From an uncultured Eubacteriales bacterium (GTDB taxonomy: Bacteria; Bacillota; Clostridia; Lachnospirales; Lachnospiraceae), in NCBI GenBank assembly GCA_900314845.1, contig OMWV01000021.1:62001-126000 (forward strand): a DNA stretch of 64,000 nt. The letters run 5' to 3'. Position numbers and translations under genes: made by a program. Positions 33,774 through 41,907 of the stretch are shown here, in pieces. The notes under the pieces are model-generated. The model was not told the DNA's origin. It saw nothing but the letters and a program-made list of their open reading frames with translations, and did no database searches. How positions within the stretch are numbered: the first letter of the stretch is position 1; every line of letters begins with the position of its first letter.

Positions 33774-35365
33774 CGTGCATCCTCCTCTCCGTCTGCGCGG
33801 AAAAATCTTGCTTTCATTGCCATATCCGCAGGCACCTCTATGGTTACAAGCGCCGTGTGGTCAAATGCTTTGCCTGTCCTGACTCTGACGACCTTAGCGT
33901 CGCATATGGGCCGGCCGCTTCTGGAGAGGCCCTTTCCCATGTCTCCCTTCTTGGGAAGAGGGAGAAATTCATAGGGAAGAGTTACCTGGGCATGGCCGCC
34001 GCCTGTATCCTCGTCCACCAGAAATACAGCCTGTCCGGAGCAGCTGGCAACGCACATGCCGCAGTCTATGCATTTTTTCCCTTCCACTACAAAGGGAAGA
34101 TTTGTGATATTTTTCCCTATGGAAATGCAGCCGTTTTTGCAGGCATCCTGGCAGGGATTGCAGGGAATATTCTGCGTACATTCCATGACCGGATGGACAC
34201 CTGCCCTGTGGGTGACTCCGGGGAAGCGCCCGATCTCATCATCCGCCACAAAGCCATGTGTCAGCAGATTCTCGGATACGGGGATCCCTTCCTCTGTAAG
34301 CTCTATCTTCTTCCCCCTGTTCTGGGGAGCAAACATGCCCTGACGCAGACCGTCAAGGGCCTGAACATTTTTCTCAAATTCAGCGTCTCCGCTTTCCTGA
34401 GCCTCAAAGCCCAGATACTCAGCCGCCTTTATGCCGGCCATCCGGCCTTCTATCATTGCTGAGGAAGCTTCTTCTATCCCGGCCACGTCTCCAACAGCGT
34501 ATATGCCGGGTACAGATGTGGCTCCGCTCTCATCGACCACGGGAATCTGACCGCCGCCCTTGCCGCTGTTGTCCATCTGGCAGCCGGCCATCTTGAGCAG
34601 CTGGGACATGGGAGAAAGTCCGACAGCCAGGCAGATCGTGTCAACGTCAAAATGCTTCTCCGTCCCGGGGATAAACTGAAAATGAGAATCCACCTGGGCG
34701 ATCGTGGCGCCGGTCACGTGATCTGTCCCCTCAGCCTTCTTTATGGTATGGGACAGATAAAAGGGAACTCCTGTCCTGGCCACCTTGGAAGCATGGACCC
34801 CATAACCGCCTACCCTGGGAGCCGCGTCGACAAGGGCTTCCACCTGGCAGCCGGCCTGCATCAGCTGAAAGGCAACGACAAGGCCTACATTTCCGCTTCC
34901 CAGCATGAGAATACGCTTTCCGGGGCGGATGCCGTGCAGGTTCATCATAGTCTGTGCCGCGCCGGCTCCTATCACGCCCGGCAGGGTCCAGCCGTCAAAT
35001 GTTACCATATTTTCCGCGGCGCCTGTCGCCACGATGATGGCATCTCCTTTAAAATGCTCTACCCCCTGGCCGATCTTTACGACGACCTCGTGCTGAGGAT
35101 ACATGCCGATAACGGTTGCCGAGAGCCTGACCTCTACACCGGCCTTTGCCGCTTCATCGAGCAGCTGCTGGCCGATCACGAAACCGCGGATCTTTGCCTT
35201 GTGCTCTTTTGAGCCGAAGAATTTGTGGATCTGCTTGAAAAGCTGGCCGCCCGGTCTCTCATTTTCATCGAAAACGATGACGGACATGCCTCTTTTTCCT
35301 GCCTCTATTGCCGCTGACAGACCGGAAGGGCCTGCCCCGATTATTATCAGATCATATCTTTTCAT
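33770..35365 (-). CDS. FAD/NAD(P)-dependent oxidoreductase with ferredoxin domain
   Basis: 531 residues. N-terminal FAD site IIIGAGPSGLSAAIEAGKRG, second nucleotide site LMLGSGNVGLVVAFQLMQAG near residue 155, and FAD-closing GIYAVGDVAGIEEASSAMIEG near 300. After about residue 400 come cysteines for two clusters: CNPCQDACKNGC and the [4Fe-4S] motif CIDCGMCVASC. The first part is like HcnB, OoxA and the alpha subunit of hydroxyproline dehydrogenase. The added ferredoxin-type segment suggests electron delivery to low-potential carriers or NAD in an anaerobe. It overlaps the genes on both sides by 4 bases. Confidence 0.92.
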   Translation of the reverse strand: MKRYDLIIIGAGPSGLSAAIEAGKRGMSVIVFDENERPGGQLFKQIHKFFGSKEHKAKIRGFVIGQQLLDEAAKAGVEVRLSATVIGMYPQHEVVVKIGQGVEHFKGDAIIVATGAAENMVTFDGWTLPGVIGAGAAQTMMNLHGIRPGKRILMLGSGNVGLVVAFQLMQAGCQVEALVDAAPRVGGYGVHASKVARTGVPFYLSHTIKKAEGTDHVTGATIAQVDSHFQFIPGTEKHFDVDTICLAVGLSPMSQLLKMAGCQMDNSGKGGGQIPVVDESGATSVPGIYAVGDVAGIEEASSAMIEGRMAGIKAAEYLGFEAQESGDAEFEKNVQALDGLRQGMFAPQNRGKKIELTEEGIPVSENLLTHGFVADDEIGRFPGVTHRAGVHPVMECTQNIPCNPCQDACKNGCISIGKNITNLPFVVEGKKCIDCGMCVASCSGQAVFLVDEDTGGGHAQVTLPYEFLPLPKKGDMGKGLSRSGRPICDAKVVRVRTGKAFDHTALVTIEVPADMAMKARFFRADGEEDAR

Positions 35366-35694
35366 GCCTGCATCTCCTCACCCGAGGTACTGACCCCGAT
35401 CTGTGTCTGAACATTCATCCCTTCCCTGAGCGGTTCCATGCATGTCCGGACATTGGGCACCCCGTCTACGACCATAACGCAGTCCGTGCATCTGCCGATC
35501 GCGCAGAATATGCCTCTGGGCGTATGCTTTTTCGCTGTATATCTGTGCACCATCACTCCGGCCGCGTGGAGGGCCATGGCGATCGGCTCTCCCTCACAGC
35601 CCTGCATGGGCTTTCCATCGAAAGTAAATGATACGATCTTTCCTTTTGTATATTGTCCGAGGATCGGATGCTCCTGTATTCTTCCGTCATCCAT
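35362..35694 (-). CDS. (2Fe-2S) ferredoxin-like subunit (HcnA/OoxA-N type)
   Basis: 110 residues, first gene of the operon. The plant-ferredoxin-like fold is indicated by IVSFTFDGKPMQGCEGEPIA and cysteines in GIFCAIGRCTDCVMVVDGVPNVRTC, the pattern of the gamma subunits of HcnABC, sarcosine oxidase alpha N-domains and hydroxyproline dehydrogenase. It carries a [2Fe-2S] cluster for electron transfer in the flavoenzyme complex. Start ATG 35694 (MDDGRIQEHPILG) with a GA-rich leader. Only about 40 bases separate the start from the upstream hairpin, so there is little room for a separate promoter. Confidence 0.9.
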   Translation of the reverse strand: MDDGRIQEHPILGQYTKGKIVSFTFDGKPMQGCEGEPIAMALHAAGVMVHRYTAKKHTPRGIFCAIGRCTDCVMVVDGVPNVRTCMEPLREGMNVQTQIGVSTSGEEMQA

Positions 35695-35734
35695 CCCTAT
35701 TCAGCTCCCTTCCCCTTAAAATAGCTTCTAACGC

Positions 35735-35771
35735 AAAAAGGAGCCGCTGACCCTTTGGTCTATACGGCTCC
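35735..35771 (-). terminator. Hairpin between LuxR-type gene and flavoenzyme operon
   Basis: Minus strand: GGAGCCG (35771-35765), TATA, GACC, loop AAAG, GGTC, AG, CGGCTCC (35746-35740), then TTTTT. The form is that of an intrinsic terminator. It is 88 bases after the regulator stop and 40 before the operon start, so it may be an attenuator as much as a terminator. Confidence 0.8.
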
Positions 35772-35858
35772 CTTGCCTTACGTTATCTAGATGATACATC
35801 AGAGCTTATCATCCCGCAAGACTACTATTGAAGCATTTATATGGTCCTTCAGTACCAT

Positions 35859-36695
35859 TCACTCTTCCTCGCGCACGGCCTTGAAAAGGCCGATCCGGTT
35901 TTTTACCCCTATCTTCCGGTAGACAGACAGGATATGTTTTTTGAGCGTACTCACAGTGATAGAAAGTTCCCGGGCGATCTGGGCATTCTCCTTCCCGTCC
36001 ATCATACAGCGCAAAACGGTCTGCTCACGGCCTGTCAGATGGTAGCGGGCGGCCGCCGCCGCCACGGTCGGCTTTTTCAGGGTCTCCTCCCTGCGCCTTT
36101 CCTTCTCCTTCTCCTGCAGATAATCCCGGTAGAGTCTGAGCGAGACATGGTCTTTTATGGAATCCAGCAGAAAGACGTCGTCATAGGAGAAATCCTTCTT
36201 TCCCTTGAGCCGGTAGAGGGTGGCTGCCCCCAGGGGCCTGCCCTCATAGGCAAATATCATCTGCATGGAATAGTGCCAGTGATTGGGCAGATAGATCCTG
36301 CGGAAATACTCCGTGCGCACCCGCTCCTGGTCGCTGAGCACGTCCGTATCCCTGTAGACAACGGACTTGCCGCTGTAGAGAATGCCCCTGCTGTAATCTA
36401 TGACGTCGTACTGCTCGGACAGGTCGTTATCCTCGGCGCACCTGTAGAACACAGGCCGGTAAAGACCCCCGTGCTCCGCCTTCTGCCCCTGATCCATGGG
36501 TCGGTTCCAGTCCTGCAGCTCTTCTGTATTCCTGACCTGATCCCTGCAAAGGAAAAAATCCGCGCTGTCATAGCTCACCAGCCCGGTCAGCTTCTCCAGA
36601 AAATCCCTGCGCATCTTCTCCTCGTCCGGTTCCGACTCGATCCCGTAGATCAGACTGCTTAAAAATATCCACTCATTTGCTTCAAGAGATCTCAT
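35859..36695 (-). CDS. LuxR-type helix-turn-helix regulator
   Basis: 278 residues. The C-terminal DNA-binding domain is LTGREQTVLRCMMDGKENAQ, then IARELSITVSTLKKHILSVY and RKIGVKNRIGLFKAV (about residues 205-272), typical of LuxR/NarL. The N-terminal 200 residues are predicted mixed alpha/beta and may be a GAF-like ligand sensor; no phosphoacceptor receiver is present. A probable activator of the flavoenzyme operon that follows, by position. It starts 46 bases after the XRE gene, with GAGGG; no separate promoter is seen in that gap. Confidence 0.85.
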   Translation of the reverse strand: MRSLEANEWIFLSSLIYGIESEPDEEKMRRDFLEKLTGLVSYDSADFFLCRDQVRNTEELQDWNRPMDQGQKAEHGGLYRPVFYRCAEDNDLSEQYDVIDYSRGILYSGKSVVYRDTDVLSDQERVRTEYFRRIYLPNHWHYSMQMIFAYEGRPLGAATLYRLKGKKDFSYDDVFLLDSIKDHVSLRLYRDYLQEKEKERRREETLKKPTVAAAAARYHLTGREQTVLRCMMDGKENAQIARELSITVSTLKKHILSVYRKIGVKNRIGLFKAVREEE

Positions 36696-36741
36696 GATAT
36701 ACCCTCATCCTCATGTTTCCTTTACCGGCATCTTCGCCATA

Positions 36742-36948
36742 TCACTTTTTCCCCTCCGCCAATTTTTCCATCCGGATATAGTACTCCAACAATCTCAGGA
36801 AATAATCAGGTGCCGTACGTCTGCCGTTCTCCCAGCAAATTTCTGTATCATAGGGAATTCCAAAATACTCACAGAACTCCTTGCGGTTCATTCCGGTACT
36901 CTTCCTGAGTGCAGTTATCTTTTCTCTGAATTCTTCTCTTCTATCCAT
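36742..36948 (-). CDS. Small XRE-family DNA-binding protein
   Basis: 68 residues from ATG 36948 (MDRREEFREKITALR), seven bases after AAGGA; the longer open frame to 36984 would begin inside the -10 box. Helix-turn-helix: KITALRKSTGMNRKEFCEYF, then GIPYDTEICWENGRRTAP, a Cro/cI-like domain in which the recognition helix is preceded by the usual 'EFxxxxGI'. A C-terminal helix (DYFLRLLEYYIRMEKL) may dimerise. It is first in a possible XRE-LuxR transcript. A 13-base perfect inverted repeat covers its promoter, so autoregulation is likely. Confidence 0.8.
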   Translation of the reverse strand: MDRREEFREKITALRKSTGMNRKEFCEYFGIPYDTEICWENGRRTAPDYFLRLLEYYIRMEKLAEGKK

Positions 36949-36969
36949 CATTTTTCCTTGCCTCTGTGA

Positions 36970-37020
36970 CTGTGCATTGCCCATATTATACTATAAGTAT
37001 TGTGCCAGGGCAATGCACAG
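36970..37020 (-). promoter_or_regulatory. XRE promoter flanked by a 13-base perfect inverted repeat
   Basis: Arms CTGTGCATTGCCC (36970-36982) and GGGCAATGCACAG (37008-37020). The minus-strand promoter is TTGCCC (37013-37008, inside the right arm), 17 bases, TATAAT (36990-36985). The left arm covers the start of transcription. This is the layout of a self-repressed regulator gene. Confidence 0.75.
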
Positions 37021-37130
37021 TTTAGCTCATTCTCAGCTGTGGCCCATAATATTCTGTAGTGATCCGGTCCAACGTTTCCTGACGCTTTTGTTATGTTCCC
37101 TGATCTTTGTAGCAAAATACAGCCGCCAGG

Positions 37131-37139
37131 TGGTATAAT
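37131..37139 (+). promoter_or_regulatory. Extended -10 promoter of the CDF gene
   Basis: TGGTATAAT includes a perfect TATAAT (37134-37139) and the TGn extension. No good -35 is visible. It lies about 70 bases before the CDF start codon. Confidence 0.6.
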
Positions 37140-37211
37140 GAAACTCTATTGAATTTCAGGGCAGCTGCCCATTCCGGGACCGGCTGCTGACCAATACAAG
37201 GAGTGAATGTT

Positions 37212-38387
37212 ATGTCAATGATTTCAGCCCAGGAGGCACAGCGCGCTGCCCTCGATGAGGAGAGCAGCAGAAAAAACAATTCCCGTGATAAACAGATCGT
37301 GAAGACAAGTATCATCGGAATAGCGGCCAATGTATTTCTCGCCGCCTTCAAGGCCTTCATCGGCCTTGCCTCCGGCTCCATCGCCATCACCATGGACGCG
37401 GTCAACAACATAAGCGACGCCGCCTCCTCCCTTATCACCATCGTGGGGACAAAGCTGGCGGCCAGACCGGCGGATAAAAAGCATCCCTTTGGCTACGGGA
37501 GGATAGAATACCTGAGTGCCATGATCATCTCCATCCTGGTCCTCTACGCAGGCCTGACCTCCCTGAAAGAATCAATTGCCAAGATCATCCACCCGGAGAC
37601 TCCTTCCTACACGGCTGTCGCCCTGGTCATCATCGCCGTCGGCGTCGTCGTTAAGATCATTCTGGGCATCTATGTGAAAAAGGCGGGCGAGAGGCTGAAT
37701 TCCTCCTCCCTGGTCAACTCAGGCGAGGACGCAAGGCTTGATTCCATCATATCGGCCTCCACCCTGGCAGCTGCGGTCATTTTCCTGCTGACAGATCTTT
37801 CCCTGGAGGCCTGGCTGGGCGCTGTCATCTCCGTCGTCATCATAAAATCGGGCATAGATATGCTCAGAGAGACTCTGTCCCAGATCCTGGGCGAGCAGGC
37901 AGAGATAGAGCTGGCAGTCAAGATAAAAAGTGTCGCGGCATCCTTCCCCCAGGTAAGAGGAGTATTTGACCTCATCCTCAACAATTACGGGCCGGACAGC
38001 TACAACGGTTCCCTCCACGTGGAGGTGGCGGATACCATGACCGCCGATGCGATCGATCAGCTGATCCGGGCAATTTCCATGAAGGTCTACAAAGAGACCG
38101 GAGTATTTCTCACCGCCGTCAGCATTTACTCCTGCAACACAAAGGATCCTGCTGTAGTCCGGATGCGGGAGAAGATAGAAAAAACTCTTCTCGCCCACGA
38201 AAATATATCCCAGGTCCACGGCTTTTATGCCGACCTTGCCAGGAAGACCATCCGCTTCGATATCGTGGTCAGCTTTAATGAAAAGGACAGGTTCAGCCTT
38301 TACAGAAAGAGCCTGAAGGAGATCCAGGACATGTATCCGGATTATTCGGTAACTTCTATCCTGGATACCGATTTTTCTGAGCAATAG
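37212..38387 (+). CDS. Cation diffusion facilitator (CDF) metal efflux protein
   Basis: 391 residues. I choose ATG 37212, eight bases after AAGGAG, over GTG 37203. Six membrane helices lie in residues 30-225. Metal-site motifs: ITMDAVNNISDAASSLITI (Asp pair on helix 2) and ADKKHPFGYGRIEYLSAM, then the second Asp pair region ASTLAAAVIFLLTDLSLE. The C-terminal cytoplasmic ferredoxin-like domain repeats (FDLILNNYGPDSYNGSLHVE, then HGFYADLARKTIRFDIVV); two such domains are longer than the usual one. It exports Zn, Mn, Fe or Co in exchange for protons; the metal is not decided here. Confidence 0.92.
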   Translation: MSMISAQEAQRAALDEESSRKNNSRDKQIVKTSIIGIAANVFLAAFKAFIGLASGSIAITMDAVNNISDAASSLITIVGTKLAARPADKKHPFGYGRIEYLSAMIISILVLYAGLTSLKESIAKIIHPETPSYTAVALVIIAVGVVVKIILGIYVKKAGERLNSSSLVNSGEDARLDSIISASTLAAAVIFLLTDLSLEAWLGAVISVVIIKSGIDMLRETLSQILGEQAEIELAVKIKSVAASFPQVRGVFDLILNNYGPDSYNGSLHVEVADTMTADAIDQLIRAISMKVYKETGVFLTAVSIYSCNTKDPAVVRMREKIEKTLLAHENISQVHGFYADLARKTIRFDIVVSFNEKDRFSLYRKSLKEIQDMYPDYSVTSILDTDFSEQ

Positions 38388-38391
38388 GATA

Positions 38392-38419
38392 TTGCCCTAT
38401 TTGGAAAATCCTTTATAAT
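38392..38419 (+). promoter_or_regulatory. thrS promoter
   Basis: TTGCCC (38392-38397), 16 bases, TATAAT (38414-38419). The short leader holds only a small hairpin (TCTGG 38442, CCAGA 38453) before the AAAGGAG site. No T-box is present. Confidence 0.65.
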
Positions 38420-38474
38420 ATATAGTGTATGATTATGTGATTCTGGTTTACTCCAGACTGAAAGGAGTTTTATT

Positions 38475-40352
38475 ATGGATAAGGAACAGTATCTGGAAGT
38501 GTACAGGCACTCCCTCTCTCACATTCTGGCAAAGGCCGTGATCGAAATATACGGGAAAGATGTCCAGTATGCCATCGGACCGCAGATAGATGACGGCGCT
38601 TACTACGATTTCGTGCTCCCTGAGGGCAAGTCTATCGGGGAGGGAGATTTCACTGCCATAGAGAATAAGATGCATGAGATCCTCAAGAGGAAGGAAGACT
38701 GGACCCGCAAGGAAGTTACCCGCGCTGAGGCTCTTGAGATCTTTAAGGATCAGAAATTTAAGACAGAGCTGATCTTAGATCTCCCGGAGGATGAGAAGAT
38801 CACCGTCTACTACACGGGCGATGACTATGTAGACCTGTGCCGCGGCCCTCATGTTGAGAATTCTCAGGAACTTCTCGGTGCTGCTTTCAAGATCCATGCC
38901 TCTTCCATGGCTTACTGGAGAGGTGATGAGAAGCGTGACAGAATGCAGAGAGTTTACTTCTATGCATATCCCAACAAAGCAGATCTCAAGGCTCACATAA
39001 AGATGATAGAGGAGGCCAAGGAGCGCGACCACAGAAAGATCGGCGCCCAGATGGAACTTTTTATGTTCCACGAGACCGCTCCCGGCATGCCCTACTGGCT
39101 TCCCAGAGGCCAGAAGATGTATCAGGCCCTCATGAAGTACAGCCGCGAGATCCAGAGAAGGCACAATTATCATGAGATAGCCGCTCCTCTGATCAACAAT
39201 AAGCGTCTCTGGCTTATCAGCGGCCACTGGGCTCACTATCTCAACAACATGTTTATCGTTCCCGGCGTGGACGGCTATACAAAGGCAGACGTCAACATCG
39301 ATCAGCTTGTCGACAGCATGGAGGATACCGATGTTAAGAACAGCAAGATAGAGGCAGGCTCCCTCATCTACAACAGGGAGAACCTTGATACCATGGCGGC
39401 AAAGCCTATGAACTGCCCCAACGCCATGATGGTATTCAAGCGCAAGACCCGCTCCTACAAAGAGCTGCCCATCCGCTACAGTGAGTACGACGTCCTTCAC
39501 CGCAAGGAGAAGTCCGGCCAGCTCAACGGTCTGCTCCGTGTCCAGGAATTCCGTCAGGACGACGACCATACATTTGTCATGGAATCCCAGATAAAGGATG
39601 AGATCGCCGATATCATATCCATAGCGGACGAGATCTACAATACATTCGGCGTTTCCTACCGGGCAGAATTTTCCACCAGGCCGGACGATTTCATGGGCGA
39701 TATAGAGGTCTGGGACCGGGCAGAGGCAGCTCTCAAGGAGATCCTGGATGAGAAATATGGTCCGGACGGCTACGAGGTAAATGAAGGCGACGGTGCTTTC
39801 TACGGTCCCAAGATCGATCTTCAGATAAAAGACGCTATCGGCAGAGAATGGCAGTGCGGCACCATCCAGCTTGACTTCCAGCTGCCCCACAACTTCGGCC
39901 TGACCTACACGGCTGAGGACGGCTCCAAGCAGATGCCTGTCGTTATCCACCGCGCCATCTACGGCTCCCTGGAGCGTTTCATCGGCATCATCATAGAGAA
40001 CTTTAAAGGAAGCTTCCCCTTCTGGCTCTCTCCCATGCAGGTCGGCATCGTTCCCATCCGCCCCGAGCACAACGAGTACGCGAAGAAGATAGAAGACCTT
40101 CTGATAGACAACGGCATCCGTGTCGAGGCAGACTACAACGATACGAACATGAAGAGCAAGATAAAGACATTCCACAATTACAGGGATCCTTACATCCTTG
40201 TGCTGGGAGACAGGGAAGCTGCTGAAAACACAGTCTCCATAAACATCCGCGGCAACAAGAAGCTCAACAATGTTCCCGTCGACAAGTTCCTGGAGATCTG
40301 CCAGAAAATGAACAAGACCCGCTGTCTGGATCTGATAGACAGTCTGGACTGA
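38475..40352 (+). CDS. thrS: Threonyl-tRNA synthetase, TGS-less form
   Basis: Charges tRNA-Thr. 625 residues. It begins directly with the editing domain (HSLSHILAKAV, then YYTGDDYVDLCRGPHV), without the usual 60-residue TGS domain. The class II core has zinc ligands Cys in KPMNCP, His in DDDHTF and His in VVIHRAIYGSLERF. The usual PMNCPGH reads PMNCPNA, and an insert of about 37 residues lies before it (after GHWAHYLNNMF). The anticodon-binding domain starts near MQVGIVPIRPEHNEYAKK. Motif-2 LHRKEKSGQLNGLLRVQEF is slightly changed. It is probably functional but divergent; it could be the sole ThrRS or a second, specialised copy. Ribosome site AAAGGAG. Confidence 0.92.
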   Translation: MDKEQYLEVYRHSLSHILAKAVIEIYGKDVQYAIGPQIDDGAYYDFVLPEGKSIGEGDFTAIENKMHEILKRKEDWTRKEVTRAEALEIFKDQKFKTELILDLPEDEKITVYYTGDDYVDLCRGPHVENSQELLGAAFKIHASSMAYWRGDEKRDRMQRVYFYAYPNKADLKAHIKMIEEAKERDHRKIGAQMELFMFHETAPGMPYWLPRGQKMYQALMKYSREIQRRHNYHEIAAPLINNKRLWLISGHWAHYLNNMFIVPGVDGYTKADVNIDQLVDSMEDTDVKNSKIEAGSLIYNRENLDTMAAKPMNCPNAMMVFKRKTRSYKELPIRYSEYDVLHRKEKSGQLNGLLRVQEFRQDDDHTFVMESQIKDEIADIISIADEIYNTFGVSYRAEFSTRPDDFMGDIEVWDRAEAALKEILDEKYGPDGYEVNEGDGAFYGPKIDLQIKDAIGREWQCGTIQLDFQLPHNFGLTYTAEDGSKQMPVVIHRAIYGSLERFIGIIIENFKGSFPFWLSPMQVGIVPIRPEHNEYAKKIEDLLIDNGIRVEADYNDTNMKSKIKTFHNYRDPYILVLGDREAAENTVSINIRGNKKLNNVPVDKFLEICQKMNKTRCLDLIDSLD

Positions 40353-40387
40353 TAGATCCTGCAAGCGGTGCACTGCCAGATTGAAAT

Positions 40388-40429
40388 CGGCCGCCGAGAG
40401 CAAGTAAAGTTCTCAGGCGGCCGTTCTTT
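40388..40429 (+). terminator. thrS terminator
   Basis: CGGCCGCC plus GAGA pair with TCTC, A, GGCGGCCG (40388-40423); TTCTTT follows. It lies 36 bases after the thrS stop. Confidence 0.8.
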
Positions 40430-40465
40430 CCCGGGGATCGGTTTAAATTTTGTTGCTGCATGAGA

Positions 40466-40504
40466 TTACGTCCATTTCGAGGAAAAAGCCAAAAATGGAC
40501 GTAA
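40466..40504. repeat. 12-base perfect inverted repeat
   Basis: TTACGTCCATTT (40466-40477) and AAATGGACGTAA (40493-40504) with a 15-base spacer. It lies between the thrS terminator and the convergent aminopeptidase gene. No T-run follows on either strand, so it is not a standard terminator; it may be a dispersed repeat or an mRNA end structure for the aminopeptidase. Confidence 0.6.
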
Positions 40505-40587
40505 CCCCGCCAGAAGAAATCATGTTTGCTGCCTCAGCCAGGAAATGGCTGCGTCAACCCTTTTCCTTCTCCTTCATAGATACATTT

Positions 40588-41907
40588 TCAGGACCGCAGA
40601 ATGTAGACCCCGGGGGCCTTCTCCTCCAGCTGCGATCTGAAGAATACCTCCATGGCCCGGATCAGGTATTCTGTGTCCCTGACCCCGGCCGTCTCGTAAG
40701 GTGAGTGCATGGCAAGCTGGGGAAGGCCGATATCTACCGTGTTCACAGAGACGTGGGCTGCCGAGATATTTCCCAGAGTCGAGCCGCCCGCCATATCTGA
40801 CCGGTTTGTAAAGTTCTGCCAGGGCACGTCTGCCCTCCTGAGGATCTCCTTAAATAAAGCCTGGGAGAGGGCGTCCGTCGTATATTTCTGGTTGGCGTTG
40901 AATTTTATCACGATGCCCTTGTTCATGAGGGGACGGTTGACAGGGTCTGCCTTGTCCGCCGCATTGGGGTGGACGGCGTGGGCATTGTCCGCCGAGACCA
41001 TGAAGCTGGAAGCAATCTTCTCCCGGATCCCCTCCGAAGACAGGCCAAGAGCCTGGCCGATGCGGACAAGAACATCTGAAAGAAATGTCGAGTCCGCTCC
41101 CTGTTTTGTCCCGCTGCCGACCTCTTCGTTGTCAAAGACCGCCAGCAGGGGGATGGAAGCGGATGAGCCCTCCTCCCTGCCGGAGGCGATGAATCCCTCC
41201 AGATCGGCAAATGTGCACTGCAGATCATCCAGCCTGCCGGATGAGATATATTCCCGGCCGGCACCCCAGATGCAGCCCTTGCTCCTGGAATAGAGGAAGA
41301 GGTCGCTGCCCGCGATCTGGTCCTTATCCACCCCGGCTTCCCGGGCAATCAGATCCAGAAAGCTGCCCTTTGCCGTCTCATCGCCCAGGACGGGGATCAG
41401 GTCCTTCTGGGGGTTCAGCTTGACCCCCTCATTGGCACACCTGTTCATGTGAATGGCCAGGGAAGGGATCATGAGAAGATCCCTGTCGGCATTGACAGGC
41501 TTCGTTGAAAAGGAAGAGCCATCTCGGATGATCAGGCGGCCTGCCACGGACAGGGGCCGGTCAAACCAGGGATTCATGAGCATGCCCCCGTATTTCTCCA
41601 CATTCAGGCAGGTATAGGCCCCGGCCATGACCATCTCCGGATCCTCCTTTATCTTAAAGGCCGGCGAATCGGAGTGAGAGGCAGCGATCATAAAGCCTGA
41701 CGCCTCCGCCTGAGGAAGACGGAAGGCAATAAGAGAAGACTCATTGCGAACCGTAAAATATGAGCCGCCCGGAGCGATCTTCCAGGCCCGGCCTTCTGCC
41801 AGCTCCTCATAGCCCTCAGCCAGCAGGCGGGCTCTTATCTGAGCGATCGCATGAAATGCCGTGGGGCATTTTTCTATAAATTCAAGTAATTTTTCCGCTG
41901 GTTCCAT
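40588..41907 (-). CDS. M18-family aminopeptidase
   Basis: 439-residue metallo-aminopeptidase of the aspartyl aminopeptidase type, removing acidic or other N-terminal residues. Zinc ligands: His/Asp in AASHSDSPAFKIK near residue 80, Glu pair in VFDNEEVGSGTKQGA, Asp in VSADNAHAVHPN, and His late in AMHSPYETAGVRD. Length fits M18 (about 430). Its start codon lies inside the end of mutY (26-base overlap), so the two are translated from one transcript. It is cytosolic and serves peptide turnover, like pepP at the left end of the window. Confidence 0.92.
   Translation of the reverse strand: MEPAEKLLEFIEKCPTAFHAIAQIRARLLAEGYEELAEGRAWKIAPGGSYFTVRNESSLIAFRLPQAEASGFMIAASHSDSPAFKIKEDPEMVMAGAYTCLNVEKYGGMLMNPWFDRPLSVAGRLIIRDGSSFSTKPVNADRDLLMIPSLAIHMNRCANEGVKLNPQKDLIPVLGDETAKGSFLDLIAREAGVDKDQIAGSDLFLYSRSKGCIWGAGREYISSGRLDDLQCTFADLEGFIASGREEGSSASIPLLAVFDNEEVGSGTKQGADSTFLSDVLVRIGQALGLSSEGIREKIASSFMVSADNAHAVHPNAADKADPVNRPLMNKGIVIKFNANQKYTTDALSQALFKEILRRADVPWQNFTNRSDMAGGSTLGNISAAHVSVNTVDIGLPQLAMHSPYETAGVRDTEYLIRAMEVFFRSQLEEKAPGVYILRS

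Noticed and set aside
38388-38474. T-box leader before thrS
   Set aside because: The leader is about 50 bases and lacks any T-box or antiterminator sequence.
38775-40403. 542-codon frame on the minus strand opposite thrS
   Set aside because: Antisense to a clear ThrRS core and without recognisable motifs.
40530-40562. Hairpin AGCCA/TGGCT as aminopeptidase terminator
   Set aside because: Only five pairs and no T-run.
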